This document shows positions 50,806-59,421 of a stretch of 64,000 nucleotides of DNA, piece by piece (the first letter of the stretch is position 1; every line of letters begins with the position of its first letter). Location: NCBI RefSeq assembly GCF_008369935.1, contig NZ_VTUZ01000003.1:372001-436000 (forward strand). The letters are read 5' to 3'. The notes beneath the pieces were generated by a model that saw only the letters and a list, made by a program, of their open reading frames with translations, ran no database searches and had not been told where the DNA came from. The stretch comes from Paraburkholderia panacisoli (GTDB lineage: Bacteria; Pseudomonadota; Gammaproteobacteria; Burkholderiales; Burkholderiaceae). The position numbers were made by a program, and so were the translations under genes.

Positions 50806-51753
50806 ATGGCCACAGCCGAAACGAGAGAGTCGGTGAGCCAAGGCTCGCCAACGGATCAGCACCGCCACATCCGCCGCTCGTCAGAGTCACGGCGGTCGGC
50901 ACCCCTTGCCCGGCAGCGCAAACGAGCTGCTTTGCTGTTTCTGCTACCCGCGTGCACGATGTTCTGTATCTATGTGATCTATCCGATCATCAGCAGCATC
51001 GTGCTCAGCTTTTTCAACTGGGACGGAATGAGCGACAAGGTGTTCGTCGGACTGGCGAACTACAGCGAGTTGCTTCATACCGACACGTTCTATGTTGCCT
51101 TGAAGAACAATCTCTTGTGGCTCGTCCTATTTCTGCTCGCCCCGCCAATCGGACTGGCGTTTGCACTGTATCTGAACCAGAGTGTGACGGGCATGCGGTT
51201 GATCAAGTCGCTGTTCTTTTCTCCATTCGTGCTGTCAGGCGTCGTGGTCGGTCTCGTCTTCAGCTGGTTTTACGATCCGGCGTTCGGTCTGTTGAAGCTC
51301 ATTGTTGGGCACGGCATTCCGGTGCTTGGTGACGAGCGTTACGCCCCTTTCGGTGTGATCGCCGCAGCGCTTTGGCCGCAGATCCCGTTCTGCATGCTGC
51401 TCTACCTCACCAACCTCACGAGCATCAACCCCGAGATCATCGAAGCGGGAAGGATGGAGGGCGCAACGGGCTGGTCGCTACTCTGGCACGTTGTGCTCCC
51501 TCAACTGCGCCCGGCAACTTTTCTATCTGTCGTGCTCACCATCATCGGTGCGCTCCGAAGCTTCGACCTGATTGCCGTGATGACAGGCGGAGGCCCGTTC
51601 GACAGTTCAACAGTGTTGGCCTATTTCATGTACGACCAGGCCATCAAGTATTTCAGGTTTGGTTATTCGGCGGCCATTGCAGTCGTGTTGTTCTTGATCA
51701 TGCTGGTCTTCATCGTGTACCAGCTACGCCGGCTCCTTCACGCCGACCGATAA
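50806..51753 (+). CDS. ABC sugar transporter permease (MalF/UgpA type)
   Basis: This 315-residue inner-membrane protein has a 40-residue basic N-terminal tail and six membrane segments ('AALLFLLPACTMFCIYVIYP' is the first). The ATPase-contact loop reads 'EIIEAGRMEGATGWSLLWHV', the EAA motif of sugar importers. It pairs with the next gene to import a galactoside or oligosaccharide. ATG 50806 follows the receptor remnant by 16 bases. No ATPase gene is in this operon; such importers often share a common MsmK/UgpC-type ATPase encoded elsewhere. Confidence 0.92.
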   Translation: MATAETRESVSQGSPTDQHRHIRRSSESRRSAPLARQRKRAALLFLLPACTMFCIYVIYPIISSIVLSFFNWDGMSDKVFVGLANYSELLHTDTFYVALKNNLLWLVLFLLAPPIGLAFALYLNQSVTGMRLIKSLFFSPFVLSGVVVGLVFSWFYDPAFGLLKLIVGHGIPVLGDERYAPFGVIAAALWPQIPFCMLLYLTNLTSINPEIIEAGRMEGATGWSLLWHVVLPQLRPATFLSVVLTIIGALRSFDLIAVMTGGGPFDSSTVLAYFMYDQAIKYFRFGYSAAIAVVLFLIMLVFIVYQLRRLLHADR

Positions 51754-51767
51754 CAGAGGAATCGCAC

Positions 51768-52619
51768 ATGTATCCCACTCCGGTGAGCCGTTGGAGCCCG
51801 ATGAGCCGCAAGGTCTACAAAACCTCGCTGCCGATCGCGCTTGTAATCTGGTTGCTGCCACTGATTGCGGTCTTCGTCACGTCGGTTCGTTCGACGGACG
51901 ATCTGACCAACGGCAACTATTGGGGGTGGCCTGAAAGGGTTGCGCTGGTGGAGAACTACCGCACGGTACTCTTCAGTTCCCCCATGCTTCACTATTTCCT
52001 GAACAGTTGGCTCATCACGGTGCCTTCAGTCGTCGGATCCATTGCACTGGCTGCAATGGCTGGATTTGCGCTGGCGACGTATCCGTTCAAGGGCAATAAC
52101 AGCATTTTGGGTATCTTCGTGGCCGGTAACTTTGTTCCGATCCAGGTGCTCATGATCCCCGTGCGTCAATTGACGCTTCAACTTGGATTGTTCAACACAC
52201 TCGAAGGACTGATCCTTTTCCACATTTCGTTCCAAACCGGGTTTTGCACGTTGTTCCTGCGAAACTTCATCAAAGAACTCCCGTATGAGCTCGTTGAAGC
52301 AGCGCGGATCGAAGGTGCCACCGAGTGGCAATTGTTTTACCGGATCATCCTGCCGTTGATCGCGCCCGCCCTCGCGGCGCTTGCCATCCTCGTGTTCACA
52401 TTTGTTTGGAATGACTATTTCTGGGCACTTTGCTTGACACAGGGCGATGACGCGGCCCCCATCACGGTCGGGGTAGCAGCGCTCAAGGGGCAGTGGACGA
52501 CCGCCTGGAATCTCGTGTCGGCGGGTTCGCTCCTCGCAGCCCTTCCGTCCGTCGTCATCTTCTTCGCGATGCAAAAGCACTTTATCGCCGGTTTGACATT
52601 CGGCGCAACGAAGGGCTGA
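51768..52619 (+). CDS. ABC sugar transporter permease (MalG type)
   Basis: This 283-residue protein is the second permease: six membrane segments, the EAA motif 'ELVEAARIEGATEWQLFYRI', and the MalG-like ending 'HFIAGLTFGATKG'. AGAGGA lies seven bases before ATG 51768. It is 14 bases downstream of the first permease and 85 bases upstream of the beta-galactosidase, so the three are one operon. Confidence 0.92.
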   Translation: MYPTPVSRWSPMSRKVYKTSLPIALVIWLLPLIAVFVTSVRSTDDLTNGNYWGWPERVALVENYRTVLFSSPMLHYFLNSWLITVPSVVGSIALAAMAGFALATYPFKGNNSILGIFVAGNFVPIQVLMIPVRQLTLQLGLFNTLEGLILFHISFQTGFCTLFLRNFIKELPYELVEAARIEGATEWQLFYRIILPLIAPALAALAILVFTFVWNDYFWALCLTQGDDAAPITVGVAALKGQWTTAWNLVSAGSLLAALPSVVIFFAMQKHFIAGLTFGATKG

Positions 52620-52704
52620 GCGAATACCTATCGTCGATGGGATGCGGGCGCCGATCTCGCAGGGCGCGACGTGTCCCTAACATTTGACAAAAAGGAATCT
52701 GTCC

Positions 52705-54714
52705 ATGAATGTCGGCGTCGATTACTATCCCGAGCATTGGGATGTTTCGTTGTGGGAGCAAGATGCCAGGCAGATGCAGGACGCCGGTATCACCCTTGTT
52801 CGCCTGGCTGAATTCGCGTGGTCGCGGCTTGAACCGACGGAGGGTAACTTCGATTTCGAATGGCTCGACCAGGCGATTGCCGTGTTGGCGCGGCATGGAA
52901 TAGAAGTGGTGATTGGAACTCCGACCGCAACGCCACCGGTCTGGTTGACTCACAACTATCCGGACGTTCTGCCTGTCGATAACAAAGGCAACGCGATTTT
53001 CGCTGGCGTGCGACTTCACCGTTGCTACAACAGCCCGTCGCTTCGCAAGTTCGGTGAGCGCATCATCGAGCAGATCACGCGGCGTGATGCGTCGCATCCG
53101 GCCGTCATCGGTTGGCAAACCGACAATGAATTGGCGGCGAACGATTGCCACTGCGAAAACTGCACGCGTTTGTTCCGTGGCTGGCTGCAGAAAAAGTATG
53201 AATCGTTGGAGACCCTGAATCACGAATGGGGCACCGTCGTCTGGAGCGGGGAATACAGCGACTGGGAACAGGTGAAGACACCACTTGGCGGTTCACCGCA
53301 TCTCAATCCTTCATTCTTGCTCGACTTCCGGCGGTTCTCATCCAACGCGGTCGCCGACTTCAATCGATTCCAGGCGGCACTGATCCGAAAAAATAGTTCG
53401 GGCAAGTTCGTGACGCACAATCTGTGGGGATATCCCGTCACCGCTGACTACTATGACATGTTTGACAGCATGGACTTTGCGTCTGTCGACTATTACCCCG
53501 CGACCGACTTCCTGGACGACTCGAAGTCGAAGATGTACCACGGCGCATTGACTCTCGATCTCGCGCGTGGCGTAAAGCGTCAGAACTTCTGGGTAATGGA
53601 GCAACTTAGCGGGACGCCAGGCTGTTGGTACCCCATGTCTCGCACGCCGTTCCCGGGCATGATCCGCGCGTATGCATGGCAAAGCGTTTCGCGCGGCGCT
53701 GATGCGATTGTCCAGTTTCGTTGGCGCTCGGCGCGTATCGGTGCGGAGCAGTTCTGGCACGGACTTTTGGACCACCACGGGCAGCCCGGCCGCCGTTTCG
53801 AAGAGTTTGTTCAGTTTAGCCGGGAAGCCAGGAAGCTCGCTCCGCTGCTTGAGGACACAACGCTCAAGCACGACGTAGCCATGCTTTTCTCACACGAGCA
53901 GCTAAACGCTTTCCAGATCCAGCCGCAGGCTGATGGTTTCGACTACCTCGGCAACTTCAAACGGTTCCATTCGGCGTTTCTGCGAATGGGTGTTGGCGTG
54001 GACGTCATTAACTGGAGGGAAGACTTCCGCGGCTACAAGCTTGTTGTCGCGCCGATGCTGTATTTGATCGATGACGCCATAGCGGGGAAACTCAAGGGAT
54101 ATGTCGAGAACGGCGGCACCCTCGTACTGACGACACGATCCGGCGTCAAGAACATGAACAATGTTTGCTTGCCTGACCGGCTCCCAAATCTATTAACCGA
54201 TCTCGCTGGCGTGTATGTCGATGAATACGATCCTGTTGGCAAGGATGTGCAGAACCTGATTCTCGCCACTGGCGAGGGGCTCGCAAGCAGCCAGTGGTGC
54301 GACCTCCTGACTCCTCTCACAGCAGAAACGTTGGCGACGTACGCAAGCGAATATTTCGCGGGCGAAGCGGCTGTGACTCGAAACGCCTTTGGTCACGGCG
54401 CTGTGTACTACATCGGCACGGTCCTCGACGAGAGGGGGAGTCAGGTGCTGATGAAGCGCGTCGCCGGTGACGCGGGCATCGACTGCGAGCTTGAGCTTCC
54501 TGATGGTGTGGAAGTCGCGATCAGGAGTTCAGAGGAGAGGCGGGTTGTCTTCGTGCTGAACCTTTCCAGGGAGCCGAAAGAAGTCTCGCTACCAGCCCGC
54601 AACTACGTGAGCGCGCTTTCGGATCGTCGCATTCTTGGTGAGAGCTTAAAGCTCGAGCCGGGGGGCGTGGAAATACTTGTTGAGGTGAACTCCACGGTGA
54701 CCGCGAGCGCTTAA
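52705..54714 (+). CDS. GH42 beta-galactosidase
   Basis: This 669-residue glycosidase has the GH42 layout: a TIM barrel from the start ('VGVDYYPEHWDVSLWEQDAR'), a trimerisation domain in the middle and a beta-rich C-terminus. The acid/base Glu is E142 in 'WQTDNELAAN' and the nucleophile Glu is E299 in 'WVMEQLSGTPGCW'. Cys residues in 'NDCHCENC' form the zinc-binding cluster seen in many GH42 enzymes. It hydrolyses beta-galactosides in the cytoplasm (no signal peptide). AAAGGA precedes ATG 52705; an in-frame TTG at 52684 is less likely. It is the last gene of the galactoside operon. Confidence 0.94.
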   Translation: MNVGVDYYPEHWDVSLWEQDARQMQDAGITLVRLAEFAWSRLEPTEGNFDFEWLDQAIAVLARHGIEVVIGTPTATPPVWLTHNYPDVLPVDNKGNAIFAGVRLHRCYNSPSLRKFGERIIEQITRRDASHPAVIGWQTDNELAANDCHCENCTRLFRGWLQKKYESLETLNHEWGTVVWSGEYSDWEQVKTPLGGSPHLNPSFLLDFRRFSSNAVADFNRFQAALIRKNSSGKFVTHNLWGYPVTADYYDMFDSMDFASVDYYPATDFLDDSKSKMYHGALTLDLARGVKRQNFWVMEQLSGTPGCWYPMSRTPFPGMIRAYAWQSVSRGADAIVQFRWRSARIGAEQFWHGLLDHHGQPGRRFEEFVQFSREARKLAPLLEDTTLKHDVAMLFSHEQLNAFQIQPQADGFDYLGNFKRFHSAFLRMGVGVDVINWREDFRGYKLVVAPMLYLIDDAIAGKLKGYVENGGTLVLTTRSGVKNMNNVCLPDRLPNLLTDLAGVYVDEYDPVGKDVQNLILATGEGLASSQWCDLLTPLTAETLATYASEYFAGEAAVTRNAFGHGAVYYIGTVLDERGSQVLMKRVAGDAGIDCELELPDGVEVAIRSSEERRVVFVLNLSREPKEVSLPARNYVSALSDRRILGESLKLEPGGVEILVEVNSTVTASA

Positions 54715-54762
54715 CTGATGCCCCGGTTTCGCTATATGTCGACTGACAAGCGATCGCCAGGG

Positions 54763-54793
54763 GTCCCGGCCGCGGCGCACGGCCGGCCGGGAC
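54763..54793 (+). terminator. GC-rich hairpin after the beta-galactosidase gene
   Basis: GTCCCGGCCG pairs perfectly with CGGCCGGGAC around an 11-base loop, 48 bases after the stop. No T-run follows, so it is only a candidate transcript end. Confidence 0.45.
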
Positions 54794-55424
54794 GGCAACG
54801 TGTCAGCATCTTCCGATGCTCGAGATCCAGGTGCTGTGAATGTGACACTTGCGGACCGTGACTTATTTGGGACGCGACGAATAGCGCGCATTGCGGTGTG
54901 CAAACGATTCTGTCGTTCAACCATTATCTTCTCGCCAACATCGGTACGACTTTTTCCGGCCGCGTTAATACTTAAAAGCTGTCGTCTCTCGGAGTCGCGT
55001 GGCGGGCGACGCTCGCTTCTTCGTCGCGGTCTGAGTGGCTGCTTTTTAGCGGACGTTCGCGCGTGCCCGGTAGCGGATCAATGCAAGGGCTCGGTTGTCG
55101 CTCGTGTGTCGCACTCTTGTGACGTCGATCCAGATTTGCGTGGAGTGGAACGCGGACGGGGTGCCGGCGATCGCGGTCGATGAAGTGCTCCATGCGCCGC
55201 CGCTCGTGTTCGCGCTGTTGAAGCGGTCGGCTGTCGGGAATCGGCACCGGCGTCCCGGATGGGTGCCGTGCGCAACGGTTGATGCGATGGTTTACTGCCG
55301 GCCATGACGTGCGTCGCCGCTTGCGCGATCGTCGAACCGAACCGCCCTCATTAAAACCGCCGTCGCCTGGTTCGTCTTCAAGACGTGCGCGTCGCTCGAC
55401 GCGCGGCCGGTAGAGAGAAGCGGG
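54794..55424. other. Region between GH42 gene and type VI cargo operon
   Basis: About 630 bases in which both strands carry long open frames because of GC bias, but none has recognisable content or a ribosome site. It must contain the promoter of the type VI cargo operon, although I cannot point to one. Confidence 0.45.
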
Positions 55425-56303
55425 ATGAGTTGCACGGTCTTCGCGGAGGGCATGGGGTTCTTTCATCGCGGCAGCGGCGGCAAGGGCGTCGCGCCCGGCG
55501 ATGTCTGCCTGTCTCCGCCGCCGCCGCCGGGTGTGCCCGCGCCCGTGCCCTACGTGAACATGCTTCAGGCAAGCGACCTCACCAAAGGCAGCAAGTCGGT
55601 GATGATCGACGGCGAACCGACCGCGCTCGAAGACACCTCGGAAATCTCGACCAGCACCGGCAACGAAGCAGGCACGCAGGGCGGCGGCGTCGTCACGCAC
55701 AAGACGAAGGGCGTGGGCTCGTTCAAGTCGTGGTGCCGGTCGGTGCTGGTCGAGGGCAAGGGCGTCGCCTGCCACGGCGACATGATGATCCAGAACACCG
55801 CGTGCGATCCGCCGAACTGCGTCGATGCGGCGGCGGTCACGCGCTTTCGCAAGGCGCTCGGCAAGAAGGCGGACAAGCCGTGTCCGCCGTATGACCGCGA
55901 CACTCACTCGCCGGACATCACCGCCGCTCAGGAGAAGAAAGTCAAAAACAAAAAGTGTTGGGAATGCAGCCGGCAGTTCCGCGCGGGCGAAACGCCGCTC
56001 ACCGTCAATCCCCAGAACCCGAGCCAATGGGGCGGCTGGCTGCGTAGCCAGAACGAGTACGTGTCGCGGCGCGGCGGCGCCTACAAAGACAAGGACCAGA
56101 CGGAGATGACGCCGGATCATCAGCCGCCGTTGTGCGTCGCCTGGGCGATGGGCGGGTGTCATCTGCGGCCGCAGCCGCCGCCCAAGGGTTTCAAAAAAAA
56201 GATGTCGCAATCGAGCATGGTCAAGCCGCATTGCCGGCGGCACTCGAACTCGCAAGGCTCGCAGGCGCGGGCTTATGCGGGGCGGATCGTCAGCCGCCGA
56301 TGA
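55425..56303 (+). CDS. PAAR-like (DUF4150) type VI secretion effector with Cys/His-rich C-terminal domain
   Basis: Residues 1-150 of this 292-residue protein match the PAAR-like DUF4150 domain: 'VNMLQASDLTKGSKSVMIDG', 'EISTSTGNEAGTQGGGVVTH' and 'VEGKGVACHGDMMIQN'. That domain caps the type VI secretion spike. The C-terminal 110 residues are different: 'CWECSRQF', then 'MTPDHQPPLC', then 'VKPHCRRHSNSQGSQARAYA'. The spaced Cys pairs and D-H / H-C-x-x-H groups suggest a zinc-bound HNH/endonuclease-VII-like toxin. Two paralogous small genes follow directly and are candidates for immunity. No signal peptide is present, as expected for a type VI effector. No VgrG gene is in the window. Confidence 0.85.
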   Translation: MSCTVFAEGMGFFHRGSGGKGVAPGDVCLSPPPPPGVPAPVPYVNMLQASDLTKGSKSVMIDGEPTALEDTSEISTSTGNEAGTQGGGVVTHKTKGVGSFKSWCRSVLVEGKGVACHGDMMIQNTACDPPNCVDAAAVTRFRKALGKKADKPCPPYDRDTHSPDITAAQEKKVKNKKCWECSRQFRAGETPLTVNPQNPSQWGGWLRSQNEYVSRRGGAYKDKDQTEMTPDHQPPLCVAWAMGGCHLRPQPPPKGFKKKMSQSSMVKPHCRRHSNSQGSQARAYAGRIVSRR

Positions 56304-56327
56304 ATCCACCGAACACGCGGAGACGCG

Positions 56328-56765
56328 ATGAACGACGCCTACAGGCAGCTTCAGCAGAACTATATCGACGCGATGCGTGCGGTAACGCCGGACATCATCG
56401 CCTGGTGGGAAGCGCACTGTCCGTACCGCTGGACGGAGCCGGTGCCCGCCGCCGCGATGGCGCCGTTCCATCGCCGCTGGCCGGCGGGGCCGGCAGGACA
56501 TCCGCGCATCATTGCGATCTTTCGTCAGTATTTCTTCGCCGTCGACGATCTCAATGACGAGTACGCGGCGGCGAACGCAGCCGACGCGGACGGCGAGGAT
56601 GAGGATGTCTGGGGCGAGGACGTCCCGCCGCCCGACATCGCGTATGTCCGGCCGGCCGATCTGCTCATCGACGATCTGGCCAATGCCGCGCCCGACCTGT
56701 ACGAGATCATGCAGGGTTTCGTGTTCGTGCCGATAGGATCCGATCCGGAAGGAGGGATGTGCTGA
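56328..56765 (+). CDS. Probable immunity protein, copy 1
   Basis: This 145-residue acidic protein contains 'DIIAWWEAHCPYRW', 'IIAIFRQYFFAVDDLNDEY' and ends 'FVFVPIGSDPEGGMC'. The next gene is a paralogue with matching landmarks (WW pair, FxRxFxFxxDDxN, PIG-D at the end). It starts 25 bases after the effector gene and its stop overlaps the next start, so it is in the same operon. Small acidic cytoplasmic proteins placed just after a type VI effector are usually its immunity partners; that role is inferred. Confidence 0.78.
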   Translation: MNDAYRQLQQNYIDAMRAVTPDIIAWWEAHCPYRWTEPVPAAAMAPFHRRWPAGPAGHPRIIAIFRQYFFAVDDLNDEYAAANAADADGEDEDVWGEDVPPPDIAYVRPADLLIDDLANAAPDLYEIMQGFVFVPIGSDPEGGMC

Positions 56766-57262
56766 TGCCGCTCGAAACGCTCCACAACGTCGACGACGCG
56801 ATTCAGGCCCTGCTGGATGCGCCCCAGGACATCGAAGGCGGCACGCCGCTGCCTGAAGGGCGCGGCATGGCCGCGTCGGGCAGTGCGAATCCGAAACTGC
56901 GCAAGATGTTCGAAACCTATCGGGAGGGATTTCAATTCCTTTACCCGACGGCCGACCAGTGGTGGCGCGACTGCGTCGCCGCGCGCGAGCGCCCCGGCCG
57001 CACGCATGAGGAAGCCATCCGTGAGGCGTTCGAGGTGCGCGTCGCCGGGCCGGCCTCGGCGCCCGAATTCGTCTGGTTCGTGCGTTTCTTCTGGTTCGCC
57101 TGCGACGACATCAACAAGTCGCTGCCGCTCAAGCAGCGCGTTGCGCCGGAAATAGTGCTACTGAAATGGCTCGCCGACGCGGGCGAACGGGACGCCGTGA
57201 CGCTGCTCACGTCCATGCCGTACTGGCCGATCGGCCTCGACGAGCAGGGTGAATGGTGCTGA
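56765..57262 (+). CDS. Probable immunity protein, copy 2
   Basis: This 165-residue protein shares with copy 1 a 'WW' motif ('TADQWWRDC'), 'FVWFVRFFWFACDDINKSL' and the ending 'YWPIGLDEQGEWC'. The two are a tandem duplication that has diverged. The ATG at 56765 overlaps the previous stop (TGATG) and has GGAGGG eight bases upstream, which decides the start over an in-frame GTG at 56759. The role as second or alternative immunity protein is inferred from position. Confidence 0.78.
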   Translation: MPLETLHNVDDAIQALLDAPQDIEGGTPLPEGRGMAASGSANPKLRKMFETYREGFQFLYPTADQWWRDCVAARERPGRTHEEAIREAFEVRVAGPASAPEFVWFVRFFWFACDDINKSLPLKQRVAPEIVLLKWLADAGERDAVTLLTSMPYWPIGLDEQGEWC

Positions 57263-57265
57263 ACC

Positions 57266-58372
57266 ATGTTCGACGTCGCGCTTGAGAACCGCACGCCGTT
57301 CGAGGCGGCGACCCACGTCCAGGTCGACGGCGATGGCCAGGAGGTGCTGGTCGCGGTACTTTCGGCGAGCTTCGCCGCGCTTGACTATGCGCCGGACGGC
57401 GATGGTTCAGGTCTCGCGCTCGGCCTCGCGCCCGAACAGGCGCCCGTCGCGTTCGAGGACGTGCCGTCGGGCGAGCCGGGGCGCTCCAGCACGCGTCTGG
57501 AGGCGGACATTGCGCCGCACAAGCCGCGCGTCGATGTCGTCGTGCGCGGATGCGCGCATGCGCCGGGCGGCCGTCCCGCCGATGAGGTGATGGTCGGCCT
57601 TTGCGTCGCCGATATCCGCAAGACGCTGCGCGTGAGCGGCGATCGCGCGCTCCTTGCGCACTGCGAGGGCACGCCGGCGCCGTTCTTGCGCATGCCGGTC
57701 GTGTACGAGCGCGCATTCGGCGGCACGCTTGCGGACGGCGACGTGTATCTGGAGAACCCGGTCGGCGTCGGCTACCGCAACGCGGCGTCGGGTGACGCGT
57801 CGGTCGCGAGCCGCTTGCCGAACATCGAATACCCCGACCGCCCGACGCGCGGCAGCGGCGATCACTTCACGCCGGCGGGCTTCGGCATCGTCGCGCGCCA
57901 CTGGATGCCGCGCGCGCGGCTTGCCGGAACCTACGACCAGCATTGGATCGACGAGGTCTGGCCGCTGGCGCCCGCCGACTTCGATCCGCTTTTCAACCAG
58001 ATCGCGCCGCCCGACCAGCAGACGGCGGCGCTCGCGGGCGGCGAGACCGTCGAGCTGCGCAATCTCACCGCATCCGGGCTGTGGCGCTTTCGCTTGCCGC
58101 GTCTGGACGTGCCCGCGCGGCTCGTCTTCGACGATCGCGTGGAAGACCGCGCGCTTCGCATCGATACGGTCCTCATCGACGCAGACGCGCGGACGGTCAC
58201 GCTGAAGGCGCGGCTCGCGGTGACGGCGGTGCGCAATGCGCCGCGGCTGCGCGCGCTGGTGTTCGGACATGTGTCGGCGGGATGGCTCGCGGCGCGGCAG
58301 CGCGGCAAACGTTATCTCGACTCGCACGGCGGCGACGGCACGCTGGCCGGCCGGCCGGCGTTTCGTCCATGA
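57266..58372 (+). CDS. DUF2169-domain protein, type VI secretion cargo adaptor
   Basis: This 368-residue protein has the DUF2169 features 'VVYERAFGG', 'YDQHWIDEVWPLAPADFDPL' and 'LPNIEYPD'. DUF2169 proteins occur beside DUF4150 PAAR-like effectors and are thought to help load them on the VgrG spike. It starts three bases after the second immunity gene. The next gene overlaps its stop as ATGA, showing coupling. No signal peptide is visible. Confidence 0.88.
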   Translation: MFDVALENRTPFEAATHVQVDGDGQEVLVAVLSASFAALDYAPDGDGSGLALGLAPEQAPVAFEDVPSGEPGRSSTRLEADIAPHKPRVDVVVRGCAHAPGGRPADEVMVGLCVADIRKTLRVSGDRALLAHCEGTPAPFLRMPVVYERAFGGTLADGDVYLENPVGVGYRNAASGDASVASRLPNIEYPDRPTRGSGDHFTPAGFGIVARHWMPRARLAGTYDQHWIDEVWPLAPADFDPLFNQIAPPDQQTAALAGGETVELRNLTASGLWRFRLPRLDVPARLVFDDRVEDRALRIDTVLIDADARTVTLKARLAVTAVRNAPRLRALVFGHVSAGWLAARQRGKRYLDSHGGDGTLAGRPAFRP

Positions 58373-59421
58373 GCGCGTGCGTTTACATGATCGGCGGCGG
58401 CGCGGTGACGCCAGTCGGACTCGATGCGCCGCAAACCTGCGCAGGCATCCGTGCGCGTGCGGTGCGCATCGAGGAAGTGCTGCGCACGGCGCCGTTCGGA
58501 AAGCCGCAGGCGGTCGCGCGCGTGCCCGCGCACTGGACCTTGCGGCGCACGCCCGTCGGTTGGCTCGTCAATCTGGCGGCGCGCTCGGTCGCGGAAATCG
58601 CGGCGCGGCATGCGCTCGATGCGCGGCGCACGGTGCTCGTCGCGATTCCGCCGGAGCCGTTTCGCCAGGCTGCATTCGACGATCCCGCCGCGTTCGCGAC
58701 CTTCGGCGCGGCGATTGCCGCCCGCAGCCGGCTGGCGTTTCGCGACGTGAGGCAGGTTGCGCAGGGCGGCGCGGCGTCGACGATCGCGGGATTGCGGGAA
58801 GCGGCGGCGTTACTCGCCGGTGACGGCATCGAGCACGTGCTCGTCGGCGGTGCGGATTCCTATGTGATCGACAGAGAATACGACCGTCTCGACGCCGCGG
58901 GGCGGCTACGCACGGAAGGCACGGCGCAGGGCCTCACGCCGGGAGAGGGCGCGGCCTTCGTCCTGCTCGCGCGCGAGCGGCCCGGCGCCGCCGCAACCTC
59001 GCTCGAAATCCTCGGCACCGGCGACGCGCAGGAAGCACAGTCAGCCACGTCGAGCGGCTATTCGCAGGGGCGCGCGCTCGTCGCCGCGTTGCGCGCGGCG
59101 GCGTCGGCGGCGGGTCTTGCGGAAGCGTCCATCGACTGGGTCGTCTCGAACGGCAACGGCGAGCGCTATGCGTCGTGGGAAGCGCTGCTGGCGCGGGCGC
59201 GGTATTACCGGACGCGGCGCGAGCGGCTGATCGTGCATTACCCGGCGTTGTCCGTCGGCGAGATCGGCGCGGCGAGCGGCGCGCTCGCGCTGCTGATGAG
59301 CGCGCACGGTTTCGCGCGCGGTTACCGGGCGGGCAGCATCGCGATGATCGAGCTCGCGTCGGAAGGTGCGGGGCGCGCGGCGTGCGTCGTGCGCGCGGTG
59401 CGTCGGCGGGACGGATCATGA
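58369..59421 (+). CDS. Ketosynthase-fold protein without the usual catalytic Cys, type VI associated
   Basis: This 350-residue protein has a thiolase-like beta-ketoacyl synthase fold: 'GGGAVTPVGLDAPQTCAGIR' at the start, 'HVLVGGADSYV' and 'GLTPGEGAAFVLLARE'. The nucleophile region, normally a Cys after an alanine-rich strand, reads 'AQGGAASTIAGLREA', so the catalytic Cys appears to be absent. Such proteins occur in type VI cargo operons next to DUF2169 and HEAT-repeat genes, where they may be structural or chaperone-like rather than enzymes. It overlaps both neighbours by four bases. Confidence 0.82.
   Translation: MSACVYMIGGGAVTPVGLDAPQTCAGIRARAVRIEEVLRTAPFGKPQAVARVPAHWTLRRTPVGWLVNLAARSVAEIAARHALDARRTVLVAIPPEPFRQAAFDDPAAFATFGAAIAARSRLAFRDVRQVAQGGAASTIAGLREAAALLAGDGIEHVLVGGADSYVIDREYDRLDAAGRLRTEGTAQGLTPGEGAAFVLLARERPGAAATSLEILGTGDAQEAQSATSSGYSQGRALVAALRAAASAAGLAEASIDWVVSNGNGERYASWEALLARARYYRTRRERLIVHYPALSVGEIGAASGALALLMSAHGFARGYRAGSIAMIELASEGAGRAACVVRAVRRRDGS

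Noticed and set aside
54972..56501. Long minus-strand frame antisense to the PAAR-like effector
   Set aside because: Arg/His-rich translation typical of a GC-bias shadow; the plus-strand frame has a recognised domain.
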